Assembly (NCBI GenBank): GCA_026120035.1
Contig: JALRME010000005.1
Location: forward strand, 868,001 to 932,000
Direction: 5' to 3'
Origin: Coleophoma eucalyptorum
Lineage: Eukaryota; Ascomycota; Leotiomycetes; Helotiales; Dermateaceae
Length of the DNA: 64,000 bases
Shown: piece by piece, positions 14,201-23,650 of the stretch
Layout: each line of letters opens with the position of its first letter
Position numbering within the stretch: position 1 is the first letter of the stretch
The notes under the pieces: generated by a model
Database searches by the model: none
What the model saw: only the letters and a program-made list of their open reading frames with translations
Told to the model about the DNA's origin: nothing
Program-made: the position numbers and the translations under genes

Positions 14201-16690
14201 AGTCGTGCTTTAACACCACTTCACTCTCCGGAGAAGAAGACTTCCGTCTCAATTCATGCTACTGATATTGATGTCCACAAGATAATTCTTGAAGGGCTCA
14301 AGAGCGTTTTGGAGCAATGTGGAGAATCCATCATTAGTGGTTGGGATATTGCGTTTGAGATCATTGGAAGTGTCTTCATGCAAGACTTTCAAGCTAGCGA
14401 CCACACTACAGTTGCGAGTCGTTCCACGACGCGGTCTGCTCGGCTCATTCGATCGGCATTCAATTCTCTTCAGCTCATTTGTTCAGACTTTCTATCATCA
14501 CTGCCAAGTTCATGCTTTCTGATTCTTGTCGATACCCTCTATAAATTCTGTACTCAGGATGACGATCTTAATATCTCACTCACGGTAAGTCAATCTGCAC
14601 CTAGATAAGAATTGGGATGATAGGCTAATTAATCTAGACTGTCACTTTCTTCTGGGTCTTGTCAGACTTCATATCTGGGCGAACAGATTCCTTTTCTCTT
14701 AGCCCAGACTTGATTGAAGGCTCGAGTGAAGATAGTTTAATGGAAAAGGCAAGAAGTGACGACCGTGCAGTCTCGGATGCAGCGCTTTGGATGTTACTTC
14801 TGTTACGTTTAACTACTGTCACCGCTGATGATAGATTAGAACTCAGGAATAGTAAGTTTGGATGACTATATTTGCCATTATTTCACTAAAGTATTTTCAG
14901 GCGCTATCCAGACACTTTTAAGGATATTCGATGCTTACGGTGATCAGCTTAGTCCTGAAGCATGGTCAATGTGCCTAAACTCTGTCATGTTCAAACTGCT
15001 TTTATCTATCGAAGTACGACTGAATGATATCAAAGATTTAGAATACCCAATCTCAGACAAAGAGAGAGATGGATGGCATGAGACCACAGTGGTCGTGCTT
15101 GCTGGAATCACGAATCTTCTGGCGGACTATCTTGATGTACTAAGCGCACATCCAACTTTCTCGACATCTTGGGAAACCTTGTTAGATCATTTGAAAACGC
15201 TACTGAACTTCCGAGTTCTGGATATCAACACAGCTGTCTTCAAAGCATTGCGACAGATGCTATCAAAGGCTAACTTGGAGGGAGCCGAAAAGGATAATTT
15301 CAACACTGCCTCCAAGGATTTAGCCTGGTCGCTCTGGTCAGAATCATTGCCATGTCCCGTGGTCGATACGTCCAACAAACCGTCCGATAATCAAAACTAT
15401 CTATTAGCGTATGTGTCAGTTTTGCAGGAGATTTACAGATTGATCCAAGCAGATCTGAATGTGGATCGCGCGAATCGAATGCTGAAATTACTCCGAGATG
15501 CTATTCAGCAGGCAAATGCAGGAACGTACTCTGCAGATGTCGAATATCTTACGCCCCTCCAAACTCAGGTCTTGGAGTCCATGAAAATGATCCGTACTAC
15601 CATTGATGGTGTGCCTGCAGCATTGATCAGTCAGACTGCAGAATTTGTTGCACTTCCATTCGAGCCTAAGGACAACCCCTCTTCTAATGTTCAACGTCCG
15701 ACATACATAGCTTTGTCAAAAGCTGCAATGAGCTTATTGGAAAGTCTTATTGTCACCCATACTTCTGACCACAGCATTTATAATGACGGTGCTGTCCCAG
15801 CCTCACTCGCAGCGTTAGCAAAACCAATCTTACTGAAATACTCGTTTCCGATCACTACCAAGAGTATTTCACCATGGCGCCAGGCGACCACGTCCGCGCT
15901 CTCAGTGCTGACAGCTATCTTGCCAATTCTCACTACTGCAGGTCTGCGGGAAGATGTCATACGATCATCGTGGACATCCATTGTCATGATTGCGAATGGG
16001 ATTACTGCTGCGGACTGCTATGGAGCACCAGAGATGGTTAATATCAAAGATGACCAAGAATTCGACGTGGAATCGTTCCTTAAAATCCGCGAACTTATTG
16101 TCCCAGCCTTGGGGGCACAAAACATCCCTGACAAGACACGAAGGGTCTATACAGAATCACTCTTTCGCATGTCATTGATCCACGCTCTTGAGCCTAAAGA
16201 CCTGCCTCAACCCAATCAGGAATTGCTAGGAACACTCTACCAACTACGAAAGGGCTGTACAGTAGACCCACCGCCTTCACCCAGAACTAAAATGGCATAT
16301 ATTTGCTTTGACGAACTGAATTCTCTTGTTGCCTTCAGTGATGGATCAAATCCACGCATTAAGCTAGCTCAAGCCGCTGCACCTTACTTAATTCTTCGAG
16401 CTGGTCTGACTCTGCGTGCTTATATCGCAGATCAACCATTGCGAGGCCGAATGCCGCAACCTCTATCACAACGAAAGGAATTATTATACATCCTTAAAGC
16501 TCTCGTAAGATTGAAGTGCGAATCCGAAGGCATCCCAGATACGCCATGTGCAGAGAGCGAGGGCAAAAAGCATCTACATAGACTCTATCCTCTCTTAGTC
16601 AAAGCAGTAAGAGCTGCGGCCAGGGACCAGGAAGTCCTAGAATGGTTGAGTAAGGCCCTTGATGAGGTTGGCATGGAATTTGGGCTTTAA
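11288..16690 (+). CDS. mon2: MON2 homologue, large Golgi/endosome trafficking protein related to Sec7 Arf-GEFs
   Basis: Peripheral membrane scaffold that acts at the trans-Golgi and endosomes in vesicle transport, related to the BIG/GBF Arf-GEFs but without a Sec7 catalytic domain. Seven exons: 11288-11365, 11421-11487, 11543-11923, 11971-12059, 12113-14584, 14638-14851 and 14901-16690, giving 1696 residues. The N-terminal DCB-like region reads MTAQILASELGNLIQESKRK and SLEELKGLRVTSEAQIAA. The HUS-like segment includes VTLEVPTIGEAPIEDGMVQL, FNDLCLLTESQKPQFLRTT and FGLELIESVLTNH. The C-terminal third is helical repeat sequence typical of the family. All six introns are 47-55 bp and each junction restores the frame. 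A start further upstream is unlikely because the first ATG gives the family N-terminus. Confidence 0.93.
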
Positions 16691-17047
16691 TTATATGTTA
16701 GATAGAAAGCTTGGAGCTTGTCATGTATGCTTACGAGGTATGAATACTGGATTCGAGGTTGAGAAATTGGCATCTATTTTCACATTTCACTAGTAGCTTG
16801 ATGATATTGGATTTGTGGATGTGCGTCATTTCGATATGATTTGATAGATAACATCCTCCGGGTTTAGTTTCCCTTGTGAGGATATCTCATAAGCTCATGA
16901 GAGCCTATGAAAATAATTTGAGTAGCGTGGTACTAACGTGATGCCTATGCAGTACAGATATACGTGGACGCCTTTCCTTCTTGCTCTTGTGCAGTAAGCA
17001 CAATTAAGAACTATTATACATTTTCACCTCTACGTCATCCGTAACGT
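16691..17047. other. Convergent 3' flanks of mon2 and the stomatin-like gene
   Basis: 357 bases between convergent genes. AT-rich, with no coding signal that I can support. Confidence 0.4.
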
Positions 17048-18355
17048 TCAGTTCTTTTGTCTGGTATTCTCGAATGAGGCGAGCATGCTACGCTTCATCT
17101 CCTCGTTCGGCGACTCATCTCCCACCGTCTCACTATCTTCGTGCGATGATTGTTGTGCCTGGAGAGCCTTCGCAGCCATTGTCTTGGATTGTGCATCTCC
17201 AACCTTTCCGTAGACAGCCATAGCACTTGCAATCATACTTCCGATGTCTCCTACGTTGCCCGGAACGACAACTGCCGTTCCTTCCTTTGCCAACTTGGCA
17301 AATGCATCTACGTACTTCTCTGCCACACTCAAGCTGACTGCACCTTGAGCTGCTTCCTTTCCTTCAGCAATACTCTTAGCAACTGCATCAATACCGGCTG
17401 CAGTGGCTTTGGCCTTCAACAAAATAGCCTCCGCCTCTCCACTGGCCATATTGATCTGTTCGCTTCTGAGGGCTTCTGATGCGAGGATGACACTTTGCTT
17501 TCGACCTTCAGCAATGTTAATGGCACTCTGTCGTTGACCTTCGGAGTCTAAAATTTCGGCTCTCTTGCTTCGCTCAGCTGTGACTTGTCGGTGCATAGCC
17601 GCGACAACCCCATCTGGTGCGTGAATATCTCGTATTTCGTATCTTAAACACGTCACACCCCAAGCTTGGGCAGCTTCATTAATTGCAGCAGTGATATTCG
17701 TGTTCAATGCTGCTCGCTCCTTCAAAACGTGGTCGAGAGTAAGTTGTCCAATCTCTGAGCGCATCGTCGTTTGGGCGAGCTGGGATATGGCGTACTCAGC
17801 ATCCTCAACACCATAACTTGAAATGGTTAGCATGGAAGGTCTGAAAGTGAAGCAGGTAATAGACAGCATCATTGACTGTACAATGAAAAAGTGACCCTAC
17901 CTCGCCTTGTATGCATCGAAGACCCTAGTGTAAAGAACGCCATCAAGCTCTAGCGTGACGTTGTCTGCAGTGATCGCACTCTGGCTCGGGATTTCGAAGG
18001 CTGCTTCCTTCAAGCTCTTAACATATGCGATTCGATCGAGGAATGGCCAAAGGAGTGCGAAACCGGGCTCGAGTATGCGATTGAACTTTCCCATACGCTC
18101 GACGACCCAAGCCGTTTGTTGAGGTACAAAACGAATGATGGTGTTTGCCGGAAGTGAAGGTCTTTGAAAATAGGAAGATGGAATACTCGAGTTCGAGCTG
18201 ATGCCTAATAATCCACTGTTTGGAGCATTTGATCGAGTGCTTGCATGTAATTGGCGCTGCTGCTGTTGTGCCTGTAAGATGGGTATTGCTGACGCTCTCG
18301 CAGCTCTACGAAGACCAACTGTTGCCGTCGTTGGTGCTCTTAGCTTCGGAGCCAT
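17048..18355 (-). CDS. slp2: Mitochondrial stomatin-like protein (SLP2/STOML2 type, SPFH domain)
   Basis: SPFH-domain scaffold of the mitochondrial inner membrane that organises protein and lipid assemblies. Exons are 17901-18355 and 17048-17816, separated by an 84-bp intron with a TGCTAAC branch point, giving 407 residues. The first 45 residues are basic and Ser/Gln-rich (APKLRAPTTATVGLRRAARA), as in a mitochondrial targeting sequence. The SPFH domain follows: NTIIRFVPQQTAWVVERMGK, ILEPGFALLWPFLDRIAYV, SQSAITADNVTLELDGVLY. After the intron come VEDAEYAISQLAQTTMRSEIG and the WGVTCLRYEIRDIHAP motif. The C-terminal half is an Ala/Glu-rich coiled coil. Start at 18355 is preferred because it gives the targeting sequence; an in-frame ATG lies 24 bases upstream. 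Divergent from the WBP4-like gene. Confidence 0.93.
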
Positions 18356-18606
18356 ACGGCAGCAGACTTCTACCTGCATCTTGTTGCGGATGTAGTGAGT
18401 TGTGCACTACCTTGCTGTGAAGTCTGAGACGTAGATGACTTATGGAGAAAGTCATCAACAGGAAGGCAAGCTCCATCTTCGTCACTAGCTAGTGCAAAAG
18501 AGGCGGCCGCTAGCAACTTCCCCAGAAAATAACCTGCAGCCTCACGCGCCGTTACCTAGTTAGCATTTGCTGAACAAAACCTCCTCTGAGACCAATCTTT
18601 TTCGGC
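18356..18606. promoter_or_regulatory. Bidirectional promoter region between the stomatin-like and WBP4-like genes
   Basis: 251 bp between two divergent start codons. It must contain both core promoters. It holds a NotI-like GCGGCCGC at about 18502 but no clear TATA box. The role is inferred from orientation. Confidence 0.5.
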
Positions 18607-19455
18607 ATGTCTGAATACTGGAAATCAACTCCCAAATACTGGTGTAAGCACTGCAGCACATATGTCAGAGACACACCTCTCGAACGCAAAAACCACGATG
18701 CCACCCCCAAGCACCAAGGCAACCTCAAACGCTTCCTTCGAGATCTACATAAGAATCACGAAAAGGATGAGAGGGACAAACAGCGCGCAAAGGCAGAAGT
18801 GGCACGCTTAAATGGTGTAGTTACAGCCACAGGATCGGGTAGCAGCACCACTGCATCTGCGTCACATAGCTTTTCGAAAGCATCGAAACAACAAGCCACT
18901 TCGGCGCAAATCATACAGCAGCGAGAACAACTTTCAGAGCTAGGCGTTGCTATACCAGATGAGTTCAGGAGAGAAATGGCAATGGTTGGAGATTGGCAAG
19001 TCACTTCAGAACGAGTTATAGAGTCCGAAGACAAGGAAAAGAAACCAGATGCAATTGGATTTGGTGTTAGGAAGAGGCCCGCAGAAGATGAAGAAGAGGA
19101 AGAGGCAATGGAAGCTAAGAAAGCAAGATGGGGATCAGCATACCGAACACACCCAGTTGGCGACGATGACGGCGACCTTGACGCACTGCTGAATGAGGCA
19201 ACGCGGAAAGGAAAAGAGACAGCTATCAAGGCCGACCCAGAAGCACCTTACAAGGCAGAGGCGGACAGCAAGGAGGAAATTAAGGTTGAGGATGAGTCAA
19301 AGAAGCTGTCAGACATCCCAGTGGTGGGTAGTACCAGCGAACCAGTCGAAAGCGAGCAAGCAGAGGCAGCTCTGTCTGCAACTCTTGCTGCCCCTCAAGG
19401 TCTCGGAGAGGTCGTATTCAAGAAACGCAAGGCGAAGAATATCCGGCAGAAATGA
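18607..19455 (+). CDS. U1-type (matrin) zinc-finger protein related to WBP4/FBP21, probable spliceosome component
   Basis: Single frame of 282 residues with no intron. The N-terminus MSEYWKSTPKYWCKHCSTYV, followed by a His pair in RKNHDATPKHQGN, is a C2H2 U1/matrin finger at about residues 11-38. It closely resembles WBP4, a spliceosomal B-complex protein that binds U1/U2-type snRNP partners. A charged helix follows (FLRDLHKNHEKDERDKQRAKAE). The rest is low-complexity with a Glu-rich run at about 160-168. The C-terminus is basic (VVFKKRKAKNIRQK) and could act as a nuclear signal. I do not see WW domains, so it corresponds only to the N-terminal half of animal WBP4. The first ATG gives the conserved start. 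Confidence 0.85.
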   Translation: MSEYWKSTPKYWCKHCSTYVRDTPLERKNHDATPKHQGNLKRFLRDLHKNHEKDERDKQRAKAEVARLNGVVTATGSGSSTTASASHSFSKASKQQATSAQIIQQREQLSELGVAIPDEFRREMAMVGDWQVTSERVIESEDKEKKPDAIGFGVRKRPAEDEEEEEAMEAKKARWGSAYRTHPVGDDDGDLDALLNEATRKGKETAIKADPEAPYKAEADSKEEIKVEDESKKLSDIPVVGSTSEPVESEQAEAALSATLAAPQGLGEVVFKKRKAKNIRQK

Positions 19456-20059
19456 GCATCATAACCTCATGCATGATATACCCCCATTGCCTTGGCTCAG
19501 TGTATTTAGCTGGCATTATCCCCAAGAAAGACTCCGGGGCCAAGAAGCACACGGCTAGATCATTTAACGCCTTTCGATCATTGCAAGGAGCGAGCCATTG
19601 GATGGACGTTACTCTGATATGAGGATACGAGCCATGTGGTGATGAGCGTACGAGCGTACGAAGGTACGAGGGTACGAGCACGGCACCCGGTAATGACACT
19701 CCCGACCAAGAAGACGTCTTAAGGAAGTTTAAGATTAAGAGGTGGGAGTTTCCATTACTTACAAATACAAATTGTACAGGTGGTGCGGGAGCCAATGAAA
19801 TGTAGCACTGACCAGGCTGCGCGAGGCTGGAAGCTCGCCGAACATGTCCGAGGTTAACTATGTGCCCACAGCGAGCTACTTCGTCATGCATTTTAGTCCC
19901 CAGAATTCAATTATTAATGGTTCAGCTTTGTACACCGTTGCCGCGAAAAAAGTCTTCGCAAGCGTTCCCTCCTCAGTCCATTTCATTCCAGTTACATCTA
20001 ACCACTTAGCGAACTAACCTGCAAAACTCTCAATTCCCCAAACACCCTGCCTCTCAACT
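19456..20059. other. Intergenic region upstream of the dehydrogenase gene
   Basis: 604 bases between two genes on the plus strand. It contains a short tandem repeat at 19644-19675 (listed separately). The final 100 bases are C- and A-rich, as in a fungal leader. No supported coding sequence. Confidence 0.4.
19644..19675. repeat. Four tandem copies of an 8-bp unit GARSGTAC
   Basis: Consecutive units read GAGCGTAC, GAGCGTAC, GAAGGTAC and GAGGGTAC, followed by a fading fifth GAGCACGG. Each unit contains the palindromic GTAC, so the array could be a simple repeat or a set of short protein-binding sites. Confidence 0.85.
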
Positions 20060-21302
20060 ATGAAGGAAGCCATTGTAGCCAGTGGACCAAAGGTCACATT
20101 ACACGATGTTCCAATCCCGACTCCCAAAGCTGGCGAGGTTTTGATTAAAATCATCGTGTCTGGATCAAACCCTAAGGTGAAAATGACTTCCCAATCACTA
20201 ATTCCAACCGCGGCTGAGGGATTATTGACAGGACTGGAAACTGCCTGAACTTATTCCTCCTCACAATTCTGGAGATGACATTGCAGGTATTGTGGAAAGT
20301 ATTGGCGACGACGTTTATGAATTTAAGAAGGGCGATCGCGTTGCGGCCTTCCATCAAATGATGAGCCCCCATGGGAGTTTTGCTGAATATGGAATTGCTC
20401 TGGACTGTAACACTTTCCACGTCCCAGAAAAGGTGTCTTTTGAGGAGGTTAGTCTTGCTTACTTGAGACTCCTGTCTTAGTTACTTGGCATGTATATTTC
20501 ACGAACTAATAAAATTTACAGGCCGCAACGATTCCTCTCGCTGCCATGACATCCGCTGTTGGTCTCTACCACAGACTTGGTCTTCCAGAACCCTGGCAGC
20601 CCACTACAACTACCACCCCATTGGTTGTGTATGGTGGTGCTAGCGCAGTTGTAGGTTGCATTATGCCACTTAGCCATCTCTTGCTGGTGTCGCGCTAATA
20701 TACCTTAGGGAGCCTTTGCCATCAAGCTTGCGCAGGTGTCTAACATCCACCCCATCATTGCTGTCGCTGGGAAAGGCGAAGCTTTTGTTGAGACACTGAT
20801 TAATCGGGAGAAGGGAGACACCATTGTTGACTATCGCAAGGGTGACCAGGCTGTTATTGCGGGAATTAAGGAAGCTCTCCAAAAGGCTGGCGCAAGCGAG
20901 GTACGATATGCTTTCGATGCTGTAAGCGAGCATAACAGCTTCCAAAACCTCAGCGAAGTTTTGGCAAAGGAGGGCAGTAAGATCACCCTGGTTCTTCCGG
21001 GCAAGGACTACAGTGCTATTCCCAAGCACATTGAGTGGACAACAACATCAGTCGGGATCGTGCAGGATGTTGGCCGCGGTGATCCAGCATTGGCTGTTGA
21101 GGGATCACCTACTGGGGGCAAGGACTTTGGAGCTGCGTACTTCCGCCTCCTCTCCCGCGGCCTGAATCAAGGCTGGCTCACTCCTCATCCGCACACTGTC
21201 GTTCCTGGAGGGTTGAATGGTGTCGAAGAGGCTTTGGCCAATCTTAAGGCTGGCAAAGCTAGCGCGACTAAATATGTCTTCAGAGTTGAGGATACCAGGT
21301 AG
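20060..21302 (+). CDS. Medium-chain dehydrogenase/reductase (zinc-binding alcohol dehydrogenase-like, enoyl reductase type)
   Basis: NAD(P)H-dependent oxidoreductase of the MDR superfamily; the substrate is unknown. Exons are 20060-20176, 20232-20447, 20522-20650 and 20709-21302, giving 351 residues. The GroES-like N-terminal domain reads PIPTPKAGEVLIKI and GDDIAGIVESIGDDV, followed by KKGDRVAAFH. The nucleotide-binding fold follows with PLVVYGGASAVGAFAIKLAQ and the aspartate-bearing AFDAVSEHNSFQNLSEVLAK. The position where zinc-dependent alcohol dehydrogenases have the catalytic Cys is occupied by SGSNPKDWK, so a catalytic zinc is unlikely. This points to the ToxD/trans-enoyl-reductase-like branch. 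No polyketide synthase or other cluster gene lies nearby, so a role in secondary metabolism is not supported by context. All junctions are in phase 0. Confidence 0.9.
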
Positions 21303-21911
21303 ATAGAATAAGTGGCTAATATCCAGTCACTAATTCTAAAGCCCCCGAGAATTATACGTACTCGCCCGGGCCTCTAAGGCGGTCGTGCGGATATACCTCG
21401 ACTATAAAAGGGAGAAGAGTGTCATGGATAGAACAACCAAGAGCCAATAATCCCTTGCGAGCATAATCATATCTGAATTCAGTATACCATTGTGTTCAGT
21501 GGAATTCCAGCGTACAAGTGTCTATTGTTTCAAATGATCGTTCGGAAGTAAATTATCTTCCCGTCGGAAGTTCTGTCATTATGTTGACCTCGGTGAATAG
21601 AACCTGTTCTCCAGACACTACTTCAGGTTCTGCGAAATTAAATCCAAATGCATCCTTTTTTATTTCCGCCTGGAAATTCTGAAAACCATAGGACATGCTA
21701 CAAAATTGTGACCATCTTCTCCATAACCTGGGCTTGTCGAGTCTAAAAGAGCTTAGACACATTAAACAATAGAAATAGATCACAAATTGGAAACGACACG
21801 TGACCACGCGACACCACGTCCCATCTCAGGACCTTAACGGCCCGAAACCTAAGTGATGTAGCTCGAGCTCTTCTAAAAGCAACCTCAGTCTCCAATCTAA
21901 GCAACAGATGA
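21303..21911. other. Intergenic region between the dehydrogenase and LYR genes, with an isolated TATA box
   Basis: 609 bases. A strong TATA motif sits at 21403-21410, about 500 bp upstream of the next start codon and therefore not well placed for it. No coding sequence or clear transposon feature was recognised. A decayed element is possible but not demonstrated. Confidence 0.4.
21403..21410 (+). promoter_or_regulatory. TATA box without an obvious gene directly downstream
   Basis: TATAAAAG followed by GGAGAAG. The motif is close to consensus. No credible start codon with a coding frame follows within 150 bp, so it may serve a distant start, a non-coding transcript or be part of an old repeat. 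Confidence 0.4.
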
Positions 21912-22932
21912 ATGCCACCACTCCATAGAATCCCTCGGCAGCAGGGCCTCCACCGGATAGCCTGTAAGCCACTCTTCAGATCGAAATATTACCATAAACC
22001 TCGCCGGTTTCTGGTCCGATTGAAGAACCAAAATAACCAAATATCTAGGCAAAGCCTTATACAGAGCTCTACTCTCACAATGCCCACGAATCGCGCTCCC
22101 AATCGGTCTCTACAACCGGGGTCCGGTCAACCCGCTCAAACATTTGGTCCGCAAACGCTTCAAGGCTCAGATCCACACCACGAGCCCAAGGCTCTGCGTG
22201 GAAGCGCTGGAAGCTGGTTATGAGGTTGGCCCCCTCTTCTCTACACCGTCGAGGAAGGGAGTAGTGTAGCTAACATGGTAAAAGGCAGAGGCGCTCCTTC
22301 GCGCAGCCGGTGACGGCGACACCGCGGCGACATCAACGATCATCTCCCGCCTGACAGAGCTCCACACCGCAGCGGTGGACCAGGGCACCCAGACTCCAGC
22401 GCCCAAACACAGTGTGCGCATCTTCCCGGAACCGTACGCAGGCGCACCTAAAACCCTTGCCTTACGCCCTCTCCCGGCCGCTGCCCTCAGTGGACGCAGA
22501 CACGTCCCCATCGCCACAGGTGGGAACTACGTGCCATTCCTGCGCTTCAAAAAACCTCAGTCGCCGTTCCTCTCGCGTGTGATTAAGGATATTATCCTTG
22601 CACGGCAGAAGAGGCTGGATCATCAGGAGTATTTACAGGAGATCATTAATTGGGGGGAGGAAGAGGACCTTTGGGAGGAGAGTGTTGAAGAGAGGCCTTT
22701 CAAGAAAGAGGGCGGCGAGGAAGGTTGGGGCGCGGAAGCCAACAGAGCATTAAGGGACGCTCAGAGAAGGAATAGAGTGGAGCAGGAGGCGAGCTCTGTG
22801 AGGCAAAAGAGGATCCTGGAGATTGTTGATCAAGAGAGAAGACTTTGGCTGGCAGAGAAGAAGGAGAGGCTGCGGGCGAAAAATGCGGAGAGGAAACAGA
22901 GGAAGGAGAACGAGAGAAATAGCAACCAGTAA
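21912..22932 (+). CDS. LYR-motif (Complex1_LYR-like) mitochondrial protein
   Basis: Exons are 21912-21963, 22049-22224 and 22291-22932, giving 289 residues. The first exon (MPPLHRIPRQQGLHRIAC) is needed because the LYR-bearing second frame has a stop just upstream and no ATG of its own. The splice makes TGC and leads to KALYRALLSQCPRI, the LYR tripeptide motif. Exon 2 ends EALEAGYE and exon 3 continues ALLRAAGDGDT. Later text includes RPLPAAALSGRRHVPI and NYVPFLRFKKPQSPFLSRV, which I recall from fungal proteins of this family. The C-terminus is a long charged helix rich in Glu, Arg and Lys. LYR proteins usually bind the acyl carrier protein and act in assembly of respiratory complexes or Fe-S transfer. 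The specific role here is unknown. Confidence 0.8.
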
Positions 22933-23650
22933 GCTATCTGTTCTTCTATTACCCTCGAATGAGGAAAGAGTACTAGATAGGAAGTGCTTGTGATGTTCTG
23001 TTCACATGTGCCATCTTCGCAGCAGAATGGAAGTAGAAACCGAATTTGGCTGTAAACTTGTAACATGTTCTAGCCCTCATGAAATCCACATGATAGGGCA
23101 GCGATTACTTTTAACCGGAAGAAAGCTCAGTGCAGGCTCATTCCAAATTCCAGGCCCAAAATATCTCCCACGAGAAACAAATCCTATGTCTTGTAACTCC
23201 CATCACCCAAGATTCCGGCTCCAAAACACCTGCATGCAAACATTTTCCATTCCATGTTTCGTGTTCGTGGATTCCACAAAGTGAGTTGTCTATTTCTCTT
23301 GAGATGTGTCTTTAAGAGTGTCGTAGCAATTGGTGTCAGAAAGCTGAAGGATTGAGCCTGGCTTATTGTTTCAAATATTAAACCATTATCTCTTCATAGC
23401 AACTCGCTCTTCGTCAAAGGCAAACTTAATAACTGGACAATACCGATATTTTGAATATCAAGCATCATATTGTGTCAAGCCAGCTGCCCTCAAGAAAGGC
23501 CAGGGTGTTGCAGTGTTGATGATAATCTCAACATCGAACAATTTGGTGCCATTTGCCAAATGAAAGAGTTGAACCGATGTGGGTTCTGTGGCTTGTATAA
23601 TCTGAGGCTAGCATAGTTTGAAAGAGCCGCTTCAGTGAGACCTACGGCAA
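22933..23650. other. Convergent intergenic region between the LYR and bZIP genes
   Basis: 718 bases between convergent genes. Short open frames on the plus strand have no recognisable content. No repeat found. Confidence 0.4.

Noticed and set aside
20060..22932. Small secondary-metabolite cluster around the dehydrogenase
   Set aside because: Neighbours are a splicing-type zinc-finger protein and a mitochondrial LYR protein. There is no synthase, transporter or pathway regulator next to it.
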